A stretch of 64,000 nt of DNA, from contig MNCI01037504.1 of assembly GCA_015680685.1 (NCBI GenBank), positions 338,247-402,246 on the forward strand, read 5' to 3'. Position 1 is the first letter of the stretch. Each line of letters begins with the position of its first letter. Shown here piece by piece: positions 35,924 through 47,639 of the stretch. The notes beneath the pieces are model-generated. The model saw only the letters and a list, made by a program, of their open reading frames with translations. It was not told the origin of the DNA and did no database searches. Source of the DNA: Gnetum montanum. Taxonomy: Eukaryota; Streptophyta; Gnetopsida; Gnetales; Gnetaceae. Position numbers and translations under genes: made by a program.

Positions 35924-36728
35924 TGATGAGTGGTGAGGTACCCCTACGCTCAACTATATGAATACGAGTGTTACGTGCAATTCGATCAAACTCCAAGGAC
36001 TAAGTGCTTATGCACCTTCACAGAACAAGGATGGGTTAGGTGATCATTGTATTCCCAAGCTTACTCGTATGGCATGATTGTATGGTTAAGTAAACTTGAG
36101 GTATATGATTTTTATGCTTTTTTATGTTTTACATCCTGGTGCTAAAGAGGGAAGAAGTGAATTAACTGAATAACTAATTTAAATTAACTAATTAGCTTCA
36201 TACTAACTAGTCCTAACACTAGCATCCGTTCCCACTTTTCGTACACATCTTGAACCAATGCAACACTACTGGGATTACCAAAAGCTAATCGTTACTGGGT
36301 TACCAAGTGTTCCATGCATGCTCAAAGTGGTTGTACTGAGTATGCTTATTTGTGAAAATTAAAGAATCAATAAAAGCAGCATTAATTAAATAATGAAAGC
36401 ACTAAAGAATTGTAAATAGCATTAAGGGTGAGAGATAAGCTATTCTGAATGCTACAAGGTTTATCACAAAGTTCATCTTTATTTCCGGAAACAAGGTGTG
36501 CTCAAGTACACAATGCTCAATTAAAGATCCGTTCGCTTTATGACTCCTATTGCGGGAACTTAGAAATAATTCTAACTCTAAGAGGGAGAAACTACAAGAG
36601 TTTAGGTAAGGGACTAAGAAAATAATTGCCAAACCAAGTCCACCCACCTCTTATTTATAGGTAACAAGATAGGCCCCGATATCGGATGTCCGATATCACT
36701 TGGTAGGGCCCGATATCACGGCTCATCA
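35924..36728 (-). repeat. 5' LTR of element A
   Basis: Starts TGATGAGTGG and ends GCTCATCA on the plus strand, 805 bp, with primer site on its inner side and the right ATCAT duplication (36729-36733) on its outer side. TATTTATA at about 36652 is the TATA box read from the minus strand; GATATC motifs lie at 36675-36720. Confidence 0.93.
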
Positions 36729-36733
36729 ATCAT

Positions 36734-38430
36734 CATGATATGTCTAATAACAATGAACCCTTTTTGGCTACTATAATCATGATATAGATCAGGGAGGTAG
36801 TTAGAATACCTCATAGGCATCAAAGGGAAGGCCACATCAAAGGGAAAGTTGCATCAAACAACTTGATATGAATAACATTCGTGAATTTGAGGGAGGCTAT
36901 AATTTTGATTCACAAAATCATTTACAAGTCTTCCATGATGTCTACACCTTGAAAAATATCAAAAGTAAGTGGAAAAATCTTAAGCTCTTCCCTAGGATGC
37001 TAATAGAAGAAGCTGAGAATTGGTATAGATTGTTGGAACCAAATTCCATCCACCAATGGTCCATAATGCTTAAGCTTTTTAATAAAAAATACCAAATCTA
37101 TTCAAGAGTATCCAATCTAAGAAAATAAATCCAAGGGTGGAAGCAAGAAAACCATGAATCTCTGGATGTAGCTTTCAAAAAATACTATTCTCTACTACAT
37201 AGATGTTCAAGCCATGGATTTTCTCAAAAAGTGTGGCTTTGTCACATCACATATGGGCTTTGTAACAAAACAAGGGAGGCCCTTGGGATTTATGCCCAAG
37301 GAAAATTATCAAAGTTTAGAGCCCATTAGATACAAAGAGTAATTGCAAATGTGGAAAAATAAGGAGAGCTATGTAAAAGAAGAGTGTAGAGGAATATAAC
37401 TCAGATCCAACTCTTCACAAAGAAGAGGTCCGTATTTATGATTAGGAAAAAGAGGTAGCTCTTGATGAGTTGATTTCACAAAAAACCTTGCCAATACAAA
37501 AGTATATTGCTAAGATTGGAGTAAGGATAGATAATATGTGGGAATTGATGGAAGAAAAATTTAAAATCAACTTGAAAATCATAGAGGAGAAAGTAAAGTA
37601 AGTAGGATCAAGTAATTAAGATAATAAGAGGAAAAAGAACAAGAAAATAGGCAAGGACACGCATCAGCAAAAAGAAAACACAACCATTATAGAATAGATT
37701 GTAGACCCAATTTAGAGGATGAAGATGAATGTAACATCTATCAATATGAACATCTAAAGGGCTATTGCCTAGTTATGTTACATCTACAAGAGTTCAAGGC
37801 TTTTGATTTGAACCCCAAGTTTGTGGAAAAGCAAATGCCTAGAAGATTCTCTTACCCACAAGGTAATTTTAGATAGTCCTACAACCAACAAAACTATCCA
37901 AGTAGGAATCCTCCTCAACCTCAAGAGTACTATCAATAACAATGGCAAAACCCATACTCATGAGGAATGCCACCACCAAACCAAAAATATGCCTATTGCC
38001 AGTTGAACCATTATGGATATTATGTTCAATAACCTATTTCTCGGAATGGTTCTACTTCCCATACCTCAACATACTACTACTATTCTCTTGAATACCATTA
38101 GCCTACAACATCTCCTATAGGATCACCATCTTATACTTCTCATCATCCATCACATTCTTAATAGTATCATACTTTCCTCCAATAAATGTCACCTCCAACA
38201 AAGCAGGAAGGATTGGCACCACAACCTCAATAAAAGAATGAAACTTGTGCTATGAATATACAAAAGGATAATAGTGCTAATAGTTGTAAAAGTATTGGAA
38301 ATGTCCTTTCTTTAGGATAGTTCCCACACATGTACATAGAACTAGAATACCTACTAGCTCATCAGAACTAGCACAAGGACAATATGGTGCAATGCCCTTC
38401 CTCACAAAAACTATGTCTCCTAATCCTACA
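36734..38430 (+). pseudogene. C gag, capsid and C-terminal part
   Basis: Resumes the gag cut by A. The capsid is clear: M-N-N-I-R-E-F-E-G-G-Y near 36870, K-L-F-P and A-E-N-W-Y-R-L-L-E near 37010, L-F-N-K-K-Y-Q near 37080, L-L-H-R-C-S-S-H-G-F near 37205. Near 37730-37790 comes C-N-I-Y-Q-Y-E-H-L-K-G-Y-C, the same cysteine-histidine motif as in A, B and D. A glutamine/asparagine- and tyrosine-rich tail follows. The protein would make the particle; about nine stops or shifts. Gag sequence here is closest in layout to D. Confidence 0.85.
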
Positions 38431-39030
38431 AGAAAGTCAACAATCATTATCACTCCAATGAAAAACATAAAAGATAAACCTATCACTGTGAAGAGACAGA
38501 AAATTCCATGCATTACTAATAATGATAAAGGATGTAATTATGGTGTGAACATTCAAAGTATTAACATGGTCACTATACCAACCTACAACCAACTTGAGGA
38601 ATAAGTGTGTGTGCAAAACTATGTCTACAAAATAGTCAATAAACCAAAAGATACCCAATGGCTAGGAAATGAGAATACCAAACCATTTAAAATATTCATG
38701 GAAATATCCAACCCACTTATTAGTCCTAGTCCTAAGAAAATGAACCAAACAAAGAACTTAGAAAAAGACATCTTACACTTTGACTATACACCAAAAGAAG
38801 ATGATAAACAAGGAAATCCAAGAATTAAAATAGAAAATAAAAAAGAAAACATATTTGAACCCTCTAAAAAGGAAATACCTTTAATTCCAACTGAATATAT
38901 GTCTCTAAATGATCAAAACCTAATTGTCATCAATGTAAGATATGCTAACAAGAGAAAATTTAAATTACTAAAGGCGATAAATGGAAACCTTATGGTGTAT
39001 AACCAAGAGAACATGTGGTCCATTTTCTAA
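38431..39030 (+). pseudogene. C post-protease linker, ending before the RT
   Basis: K-I-P-C-I-T-N-N-D-K-G-C-N near 38500, K-D-T-Q-W-L near 38650 and I-P-L-I-P-T-E-Y-M near 38880 align with the linker of A and B that lies between protease and RT (P-C-I-T, D-T-Q-W-L, L-P-T-D-M-E-Y). 38605-39030 is one open frame of 141 codons. The match stops at the place where the RT proper would begin (about 39010) and noncoding sequence follows. Protease is absent between gag and this linker. The same layout in D argues against a chance deletion. Confidence 0.8.
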
Positions 39031-40130
39031 ATTCCTACCTATGAGTTTAGTTATAAAGGAGATGCCCCATCTTGAATCAAGAGCTAATAAGTGCATTTTT
39101 TACTTTTTGTTTTACAATTTTTTATCATTTTCCTATTTCTTCAAAATTTTCCAATTCTTAATATGTTTTCCATTTCTTGTTATTTTTATTTTCTTTATAA
39201 TTTTCTCTTTTCTTGAGTCATATTATTTATGTTTTATGGATGGTTACTATGTTTTTGTTAATAGTATTTCCAGTCATGATGTAGAAGTGGACACCATGTG
39301 TTGGGTCTTTATCCTATGCTATCAAGTCGATTAGGTAAATAATTGTGGAATGTAGTGATACCACATCATCCATTTCTCTAATTTCTTTAAATAAGAGGTC
39401 TTTATCATGAAAAAAATATGGTTCTTGTCACACAAAACTAAAATTAACTATTGGTAATTGTGCCTTGAAGAAAGAGAGAAAGACCAAGTGAGGATGGAAA
39501 AGGGTGCGACCTCAAGGGGATTTTGGGTTCTCTTCTTGACTTCCTTCTTATGATCAATGACTCCTCATGGAACATATCATTACTCCTATTATCGACCAAT
39601 AAATAGGAAGCATGTCTTTGCATGGTATGGTTCCCATTAAAAAAAAGAAAAGAAACAATGAGGAAGAGAGAAAAATAGTGAAAAGGAGCAGAAAAAAATA
39701 CAAATAAAAAGAGAGAAAAATAATAATAATAAGAAAAAGAAAGAAAACAATGGGAACTCAAAGCATACTCCTTAGACATAATAATGAGCTACAAGTACTA
39801 GTTATGGCATTGGAAAGACATGTTACCCTTGCCTAAAGATATTCCTCTAGCTAAGGTCCTTTCTTCCTTCCTTCTTCTCTTTTTGGAGTGATGTTCATTC
39901 TCTATGGTAGTTGTGAATTCATGATGGTAGGTAAAAAGGATCACATCAATGCAAGACCACTATTAATGGCATAGACTTGGTCTGAAACTTGGACAGATAG
40001 GTATGATGGTAATCTTAATCACAATTGAGATAAGAACCTATCAGAAACATGGTTAGGTACCTCATGTCCTAATCTTTGTAATCCCTTCTCATCCCATTAT
40101 TCATGTCACAGTTGCATACAATTATCAGCT
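39031..40130 (+). other. Noncoding region of element C, first part
   Basis: Contains the blocks also found in A, B and D: GACCTCAAGGGGATTTT near 39507-39530 and TATGGCATTGGAAAGACATG near 39803-39823. Ends at CAGCT (40126-40130), the left target duplication of F; the sequence resumes at 51846. Confidence 0.75.
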
Positions 40131-41771
40131 TGAGACACCACTAATTTTGACCTAACAATTTGAAATGAGAACAACTCAAAGCCTTTTTAACTTTCGAGAG
40201 GCAAAAATTTGACTAAGGCATGGACCTCATGCTAGGCTTCTCCAGCTCGACTTGCCCTCAGCGTGTGAAAGTCCAATAACTTCAAAGATGATTCAATCTA
40301 AGGGTGCAAGTCATCTTCATAGGATCACTATTGTCCACTTCAAGTTTTAGCATTCGAGAGTTTAGATTTTGGGCCAGATTGCATAAATTTTCCTAGGTCA
40401 CGCTAAGGTTACGCTGAGGTCACCCTAGCAGTGTGAGTACAGTGTGAGCAACTCCAAAACCGAGTCAAAATGGTCTAACTTCCAAGGTGTAAGTCATCCT
40501 CAAGGTCCATTGATGACTACTTCAAGTCCCAGCCTCCAGAATTCTAGACTTCAGGACCAAAATCATAAAATTTTGTCACCCATGTTGAGCTCACACTGAG
40601 GTCACGCTGACAGCGTGAGTCCAGCGTGAGCTACCGAAAGTGGCTCAAATCAAGACACACTCAAGCTCAGTTTTCAACATGCAGTTCACTCTCAAGGCCA
40701 ATCTAAGATTAAAAATTAGTATGAAATGTGTCATTTTCATCAGGTCATGCTGAGGTCACGCTGGTAGCGTGAGTACAGTGTGAGCATTGATCATGCCCGA
40801 TCAAAAGCATGCCAAACACACACTGAGGACATGCCAAGATAAAATAAACTCATGCTAGAAGATTTTGTGAATAGAAATGCCTCAAATAGCCACAAAACCA
40901 CTCACATAAGCATCTTGCAGTAGTCAATCCATGGATCAAGAAGTTCTAAGTGAGCCAGAGTCAATTTCTCTTGTTGTACACTATCATTTTTGTAAATTTT
41001 CACCATTTGTGAGCTTGTCAAGCTCTTATGCTCCGAAATTGTATCTGCTTCTGTGGGCGTAAGCTAGCTTGCATAGGCCAACACATGCTATAAGATATAG
41101 TGCATTCAGTCAAGAATGTAGCTTGCCTACACACGTCCAATTCACACATAGCTGTCCATCAAACACATGTCACATGATTTGTTTTCCTCTCATCTCTCAG
41201 CCGTTGATTCCATCCATGAATTTCATGCCCAAGCCTAGCCAAACCTTATAAATACCCCTTTCATTTACATAAATGGGGTTGGAAATTTTGAAGGTTGATA
41301 GCTTAGGGAACATTGACAGGAAACTTTGGATGCTCGGGTGCACATGACTCCTAGCATCCAAGCACCTGTAAACACATCACTCTGAGGCTTAGTGCTTGAC
41401 TTGCTATCCACATACACAACTACGCTTTGACCAATGCACATTCTTATTAAGCAGTATAATACAATTCATTATTGCCTTCCATTACATTGTTCTCTCTATT
41501 TTTATCTATTTTACGTTTTCTGCATACGCTATAGTAGTCACACTTTCTTTACATTTTGTACGTCACCAATTATGATAACCCCAACATAGGCCATAGCTTA
41601 CGCTTAGGGAAGTCCTTGGTTGATTTGCGTGTAGATCATCCAAGGAACTCTACCTTCATTTTCTTTTCTAGCTTACCCTCACATGAAGGTAGGGTTGGCT
41701 GTGTCTCTCCGGCAATCTTTCAGTGTTTGTTTTTCCCTTCTAGCCTCACGCCAACGACTTCGGTCAACACA
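40131..41771 (+). repeat. 5' LTR of element F
   Basis: From TGAGACACCAC to GGTCAACACA. TATAAATA lies at about 41247. A CTGAGGTCACGCTG...AGCGTGAG unit occurs three times (about 40409-40450, 40587-40640, 40742-40785). The block at 41605-41655 (GGGAAGTCCTTGGTTGATTT and on) is shared with G and H. The two F LTRs look roughly 85-90% alike by eye. Confidence 0.92.
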
Positions 41772-41776
41772 GTAAA

Positions 41777-41796
41777 TTGGTGCTAGAAGGAGGACC
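41777..41796 (+). other. Primer-binding-site candidate of element F
   Basis: TTGGTGCTAGAAGGAGGACC, five bases after the LTR, starts with the TGG expected opposite a tRNA CCA end. The tRNA could not be named; it is not the tRNA-Asp site of the other group. Confidence 0.55.
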
Positions 41797-42024
41797 AACT
41801 TGTTTACCATCTCGTCAAAACATTGATCACGCTACCTGCTAAACGCTACATAGACTAGGTGCCAAACTCAAGCTAAGCTTGCTCAAGCCTATCCTGCTCA
41901 AGCCCACCCTAGCCTGCTCGCGTTAGATTAATCGGGTGTACAACCTTGTAAAACTCTTACATTACGCCTAGCACTTCAAAGCTCTGCAACTACATCATTA
42001 GAACCCAAATAGCGTACGGACCCC

Positions 42025-42274
42025 CACCTTGTCAAGCTAGCTTACTCACATTCCACCTTGTCAAGCTAGCTTAGTCACACCCACCTTGTCAAGCCAGCTT
42101 ACTCACGCCAGCTTGTCAAGCCAGCTTACTCATGCCTAGCTTGTCAAGCTAGCTTACTCACGCCCCATCTTGTCAAGCTAGCTTACTCATGCCCAGCTTG
42201 TCAAGCCAGCTTACTCATGCCCAGCTTGTCAAGCTAGCTTACTCATGCCCAGTTTTTCAAGCTAGCTTACTCAC
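42025..42274 (+). repeat. 28-base tandem array in the F leader, left part
   Basis: Nine units of 27-30 bases around CTTGTCAAGCTAGCTTACTC. The centre AAGCTAGCTT is its own reverse complement. The array continues at 43692 after solo LTR G. Units vary at one to three bases. Confidence 0.92.
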
Positions 42275-43686
42275 TGTACCGTTCGAAATCGTCAGTGAGA
42301 GGCTGAAATGAATGAACACCGAGAGATCTATGGATGAAACAGTAAGACCCTGCCTTTGCCTGAGGGCAAGCTGGAAATAAACGGAGGTAGAGTGCCTTGA
42401 ATGGTCTGCACGCGGATCAAACAAGGACTTCCCCGAACGTACGCAATTGCGATGCATTGGGTTATACGTAAACAAATACAAAACTGAACGTAAACGAACG
42501 AAAACAAATATAAACTGTTTAAATAATAGATAATGAAAATAGGAAAAAATATGAATAGGAACAATAATGTAAACTTCATGAATATGGGAAATAATGTAAT
42601 TGTTTGTATTGATAAATAATTAGAATGTGCACTGGTTAGAACGNTAACGTAGTTGCGGATTGGTCGTAAGGTGGACGTTTAGCCCCGATGGATGAGAACG
42701 GATGCTGGGAAGATGCAGGTTTTGGATTGTAGGTGTACAGCATCCAAGTCTGTATGAATCCCAGCGTATGAGATTGATGCCCAGATTTCCTAAGTCTTTG
42801 AGATTCCAATTTTTTGAACCTTGATCTAGTGAAAAAAAAAGCATCTATAGGATTTTGGACGTGAGATTCGAATCTAGGAGAAGATCAGTGGCTGTGGGAT
42901 GAGAAGAATTCGGATCGGGTGACAGGTGTGTGCATTAACCGGATGCACAAAATATTACAATGTACAGCACAGCATCCAAGATCTCTTACGCTGGTATGTG
43001 TAATGCCCAGCGTAAGAACTTGAAACATTGAAAAAGAAAATGTCAAAAATGCAACAAATGTTAATGTACAAGCGTGGATCTAGGTGTCTAGCCTCCGAAT
43101 CTGCAGTTCTGTGCTATTTTTGTGCTACCAAAGCCTTCAGCGTGCATGGATCTAGCTTTGATGTGTGCGCAGCCTGTTCTAGCATTAGCGTCTAGCATCC
43201 AGCGTATGGAAGTGTTAATGCTGGGTTTTACACTGCTGGAAGCATGCCAGCGTGACTAACATCGTATGACCTAAAAATAGTGCATTTTGAACCTATTTTT
43301 GACCTATGAGACCCATTTTTAGAGTGGATCTGCATGCCATGGGTCATGAGGGTTCTATGTGCCAAATTTAGGCTAATTTGGATGTCGTTTTGGCCCTGTT
43401 TTGGTTGATTTCGTTGTGCTTACCCTATGCAGCGTCTGAAAAAGTAACCCCAGCATCACCAAGTCAAAATGGCACATTTGAGGCCCAAATTTAGAGTTTT
43501 TGAAGCTTGTGAACATGTACAATTGTTGCCTAGCTCCCGAGAGTTGAATTCATGTCAAAATTCTGCTTGGAGGTGCCTGAATTGAGCTATTCTTGTTTGG
43601 TCATGCTGTATTCATGCTTGGATAGCTGCATGACTTAGCTTGAATCTTATCTGAAAGTGCTAGGCCAAAATTTTGTGGTGTTTTCA
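42275..43686 (-). repeat. Element G: solo LTR of the F/H group, inside the tandem array of F
   Basis: On the minus strand it runs TGAAAACACCACAAAATTTT to AACGGTACA, 1412 bp, with CTCAC before (42270-42274) and CTTAC after (43687-43691). No primer site, polypurine tract or internal region adjoins it. The block at 42385-42440 (GTGCCTTGAATGGTCTGC, then AAACAAGGACTTCC) matches the LTRs of F and H. One N lies at 42644. It is the scar of an element lost by recombination between its LTRs. Confidence 0.88.
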
Positions 43687-43911
43687 CTTACACCCCACCT
43701 TGTCAAGCTAGCTTACTCACACCCAGCTTGTCAAGCTAGCTTACTCATGCCTAGCTTGTCAAGCTAGCTTACTCACGCCCAACAAGCCAACTTACTCACC
43801 TCCAGCTTGTCAAGCTAGCTTACTCATGCCCAGCTTGTCAAGCTTACTCACGCCTAGTTTGTCAAGCTAGCTTACTCACACCCAGCTTGTCAAGGCATCT
43901 TACTCATGCCC
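43687..43911 (+). repeat. 28-base tandem array in the F leader, right part
   Basis: About eight further units of the array interrupted by G, two of them shortened. Together with the left part some 17 units. Confidence 0.92.
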
Positions 43912-44249
43912 AGCTATGGAATCTTCCCAGATCAATACAATCGCACTACATATCTTTGACTTTGGGGTTGGGACTTCAAACCCCACCAATGAGGCAATAA
44001 ACCCTTAAGGTTCAACTCGCCAGTCACTTAGGCTACAGGGCAAGGACCCTACTTACACCATCCTCACACAAGAACAATATAACTTCATTTGTGTGAAGAT
44101 TCAAGCCAACTTTCTTGTCGATCATATATAAAGAGAAGTGAAGTGGAACTATGAGCTCATTTACAAGGGAGGTCATGAGTTCACTCCCTCAGTATTTGAC
44201 GTGATCCCCCTTTCCAAGTCTCATCATTGACTCATATCTTAGCTTATCA

Positions 44250-45790
44250 TGGTAAGGAATCAAACCTTATAGCCACCTCTATTAGAGGCTTAGAGCCAAG
44301 ATGAGGAAGATGACTTTGCAGCTCAATCTAAGCATGGGGACTCATACCATACTCTTAGTTCTCATGCCCATACAAACCCATCATTCCAACCTTTCTTAGA
44401 AGAAACCATACTTCCTCCTTTATTCGCAAACACTCGAGTAGTAGCTTCTCTATAGGGAGTACCCACTTCCATTCCCACCTTCTCCATGCCCAACATTCAA
44501 TCTGATATGTCCACCTCCATCATACCTCCGCAAGTACAATTCCAACAACCCCCTCCTCAAACTAATTTAGGATTAATCTTTCGACCTCAAGTAATTGGGA
44601 TGCCATCAGTTATACCAGCTTCCACGTTCACCCACTACATATCACAAATACAAACCCATGGAGCATCTCTGATTACTTTAGCCCAACACGTTCAGGGTGT
44701 CACCTCATAACTTATGGCTGGGTAGTGGGTTTTACTAGCTGTTTAGCAATACCAACCTACTCACTACAATATACCACACCTTGCAATCCCATCTTTGAAT
44801 GTTGCTTCACCACAACAACCAACAATCCAACAGTCTCCCTTTCCATAAATAATGCAACAATCAAACTACTACCAATTGCAATCTACTCAGCTAGTCGGTC
44901 TACCTACCACCCAAGAGTGGGCAGACACAAAGAAAATGATGCACTCATCAACCAAGGATTTAAAGCACCTTAAAACTACAAACACTGAGGAAGTCAAGGT
45001 GCTGGACTTCTACCAAGATGATCCAATCAACCCTTCAGTTCCACCGTTAACCTTACCAAAGGGAATTTCATTACCTCAAATAACCAAGTATAATGGAGAG
45101 GGAGATCCAAATGCCCATTTGGTAACATTTTGACTAGAATGTCTATTGCTTCAAGCTTGGCCTCATGCAATTCTATGTGTATTTGCTATGTCCTTGGCAG
45201 CAAAAGCCTTAGATTGGTACATGGCTTTACCTCGTAACTCCATATCCTCTCTAGAGGATTTGTTACATCAGTTTGTTACCTGTTTCAAATATAATTTAAA
45301 GCCTGAAGCCATGCTAAATGGTCTAATTCAGATTAAACAGGTGTTGTTAGAGCCAGTACAAAAGTTTATCCAAAAGTGGAGTGCAGCTCTGAATGAACTT
45401 CAAGAGCCCATCCTTGAAACATACTTGCTTACCATCCTTAAGGCTGCCGTGAATGACTTTGTTAAATCAAAACTTTACTATTTGAGTGCCCGTACTTTGA
45501 GTCAAGAATTCGCACAAATTAAGAACATAGAAGAGGTGGCACAATCAAGTAATGATCCAGCTTACTTAGCCTTTAGGAGCCAACATATGAGGAAGGATAA
45601 GGATAAATCCAAAACAACGGTAGCAGCAGTGGCAAAAACAACCTGACTAAACAATGTAGGAAAAAAAGGAAAACAACCCATTGCTCCATCCAGCCATGAA
45701 AGAACCACATCTACGCCTACACTCGAATCTTCCTCAACTAAAACCACAAACATGGGTCACACGTACATTTGAATGAAAAGATCCTACCCA
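44250..45790 (+). pseudogene. F gag remnant (Tat/Ogre type)
   Basis: A poorly kept N-terminal part (proline- and threonine-rich, about 44250-44710) leads to L-P-T-T-Q-E-W-A-D near 44900, L-P-K-G-I-S-L-P-Q-I-x-K-Y-N-G-E-G-D-P near 45055, then the capsid (A-A-K-A-L-D-W-Y near 45200, F-K-Y-N-L-K-P near 45290, F-I-Q-K-W near 45365). 45146-45646 is one open frame of 166 codons. The Y-N-G-x-G-D-P and A-L-x-W-Y motifs belong to the Retrotrans_gag family. Stops near 44708, 44748 and 45134 break it. Confidence 0.85.
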
Positions 45791-45800
45791 GTACACACCC

Positions 45801-46970
45801 TTGCCTATGAAGCCTTCACAATTGTTAGATAAACTTCTAAGGGCCGAGTTAATCAAACACAAACAAATGTCCCCTGCGGCATCCCAAAAACGTGATCAAT
45901 TTTGTGAGTTGGCTAAAAACCCAACTTTAGCAATGGTCGATGAGCCCCCTATTCCAAGAGGATTTAGGTTGGACAATTTTTGCGAATATCACCAACAGTG
46001 TGGTCATGGAATTGACTACTGCTTCACCTTAAAACAAGATATACAGTGCATGATTAATAGGGGTGAAATAGTATTTGATGAGGCAACCCTAGGAAAGCCC
46101 CAAAACCAACCCATGGGGGTCTACAAGGATCCTCTCAATACTAATGATGCACCATATGTGATTAACACTATCCATATGGAAAATGGACAAGACATCCCTC
46201 GAAAACCTTTTGTAATTTGTAGGCCTTCTGAAACTACATCTACCTCAACACCTCCCCAAACCCCTTTTTTCATATGCACATTCCCTGCACCATAAAAACC
46301 ATTTGTCGTTCATGTACCTCCTTTTGTTGCAATACCAACCATACCATCAGAAAATTGACCCACTCCCTTTGTGATCTGGGTGCCAAAACACCCTGACATG
46401 CAACCCTCTACCATTTCCCCGCGACCCCTATGAGAACGTCTTGCTGATAGGTTGACAAGAGAGCACCTAGAAAAAGAACGTCATGAGCACAAATTAGGAC
46501 CACCGAAGCCCATACCGCTAAATGTTGTTCCTATGGTTCCATCCACTAGTGAGCCTAACACAAGTCATTGAGACTAAGATACAGGTACTCACAGGGTCCC
46601 AAACTCAACTTCCCCAATTACTAACGCAAAAATCCCTCCATGAGAGATACAAATGCTAGGTCAAATGGACCAAGTATCCATAGACAAGAGCGTCCCAAGT
46701 GGTAAATATCTAGCGAGTGCATTGACCCAAGTCACACAGGCTTTGAAACAAAAGAACATCTCCTTAAGCCTGTACGATCTAGTAATGACCTCATTGGTAC
46801 ATAGGGAAGCTCTCGTGTGTATGTTGACTTCGATTCCTATTAGTGAGGACCTTCCTGTAGATGAGTCATTTATTTATGAAGTACTGTCCTCACAACCTCA
46901 AGAATCAAGGTCCACATCCCTAGAATTTCGTGCCAATGATATTAAGTGAGATGAGAAAACTAGAGAGGTC
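45801..46970 (+). pseudogene. F gag C-terminal part with C-x2-H-x4-H-x4-C motif
   Basis: The frame from 45801 has F-C-E-Y-H-Q-Q-C-G-H-G-I-D-Y-C-F near 45975-46025, which is the C-x2-H-x4-H-x4-C motif usual in Tat/Ogre gag proteins and intact here. After it follow I-N-R-G-E-I and a long linker (to 46295), then a decayed stretch and a second frame (46653-46949) of unknown role that precedes protease. Likely nucleic-acid binding. Confidence 0.75.
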
Positions 46971-46982
46971 ACTACAGCCCCT

Positions 46983-47429
46983 ATGTTCATAATAATGCAA
47001 GTCAACCACTTCAAGATACGTAGGGTGCATGTCAATGAATGTGTAGCAACAAACGTAATACCCTTTCCTGTCATCAAAACATTGGGTCTTACAGAGCAAA
47101 TACGACCCACAACAACTTCCTTTTTAAAATCCTTCAGTGGTTCCCGTGTCATGGTAAAAGGCATGCTTACCTTGGATTTCGCAGCAGGGGACCAGTTCCC
47201 CACATCGACTGAATTATTAGTGGTTGATGAAATGCTAAGGTTCAATATGATCCTAGGAAAACATTGGTTTGCTCAGCTTAGAGTCATATCCTCACCAATC
47301 CATCAAGAAATCCACCTACCTTATGAGGGTGGCAAAATCATCATACACAGGGACACAACAACATCACTCACTCCCTTGCACTTGGAAATGGATCAAGGGT
47401 CAGAGGTTGAGTTCTCTAAGCCTAAATAA
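46983..47429 (+). pseudogene. F retroviral-type aspartic protease with lost active site
   Basis: A 148-codon open frame that has the shape of the protease of Tat/Ogre elements: a strand ending R-R-V-H-V, then N-E-C-V-A-T-N-V-I-P where the family has D-x-G-S-A-x-N-V, then K-T-L-G-L, S-G-S-R-V-M-V-K-G and the late M-I-L-G-K-H-W-F (I-L-G-R-x-W). The catalytic Asp and Gly are therefore replaced. It stays open over its full length in spite of this. It is followed by 100 further open codons with no recognisable domain and then by repeats. Confidence 0.78.
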
Positions 47430-47639
47430 GGAACCATGAGTGCACTTCAAGACAAAAACCAATCGTTGATCCATGATCCTACTAGAACTGAGGAAACACT
47501 GGATGACACAGACATAGGAGCCATTCCCTCTCACGTCTCTTGGTCAGAGCTACCTTTTAACATCTCCAGTGTATGGGAAGGGGAGTATAAGATCATACCT
47601 ACATGTCCTACCTCTCACATCAAACTACGAAGAATAAAA

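Larger units (their letters stand above)
16828..36728 (-). mobile_element. Element A: Athila-like LTR retrotransposon, interrupted by element B
   Basis: Two LTRs of the same family, both on the minus strand, bounded by a perfect ATCAT duplication. Read from 36728 downwards: 5' LTR, primer site, gag (from 35778), protease and pre-RT linker to 32499, then element B, then the rest of pol from 22693 to about 19605, a 2 kb noncoding 3' region, polypurine tract and 3' LTR. Without B it is about 10.1 kb, much like B itself (9.8 kb). The RT F-M-D-D motif and tRNA-Asp primer site place it in the Athila lineage of Ty3/gypsy. It sits inside the gag of C. Confidence 0.92.

Noticed and set aside
38992-39334. 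Phenylalanine-rich 117-codon frame as a membrane protein
   Set aside because: Low-complexity TTT/ATT-rich noncoding sequence of C; the matching part of D (56660-56800) is not open.
41556-41786. 76-codon frame with a relative at 42257-42481
   Set aside because: Both lie in the conserved LTR block of F and G; the likeness is DNA-level LTR homology.
42025-43911. Regularly spaced repeats that could suggest a CRISPR array
   Set aside because: Units lie head to tail with no unique spacers, vary in sequence and sit in the leader of a plant retrotransposon.
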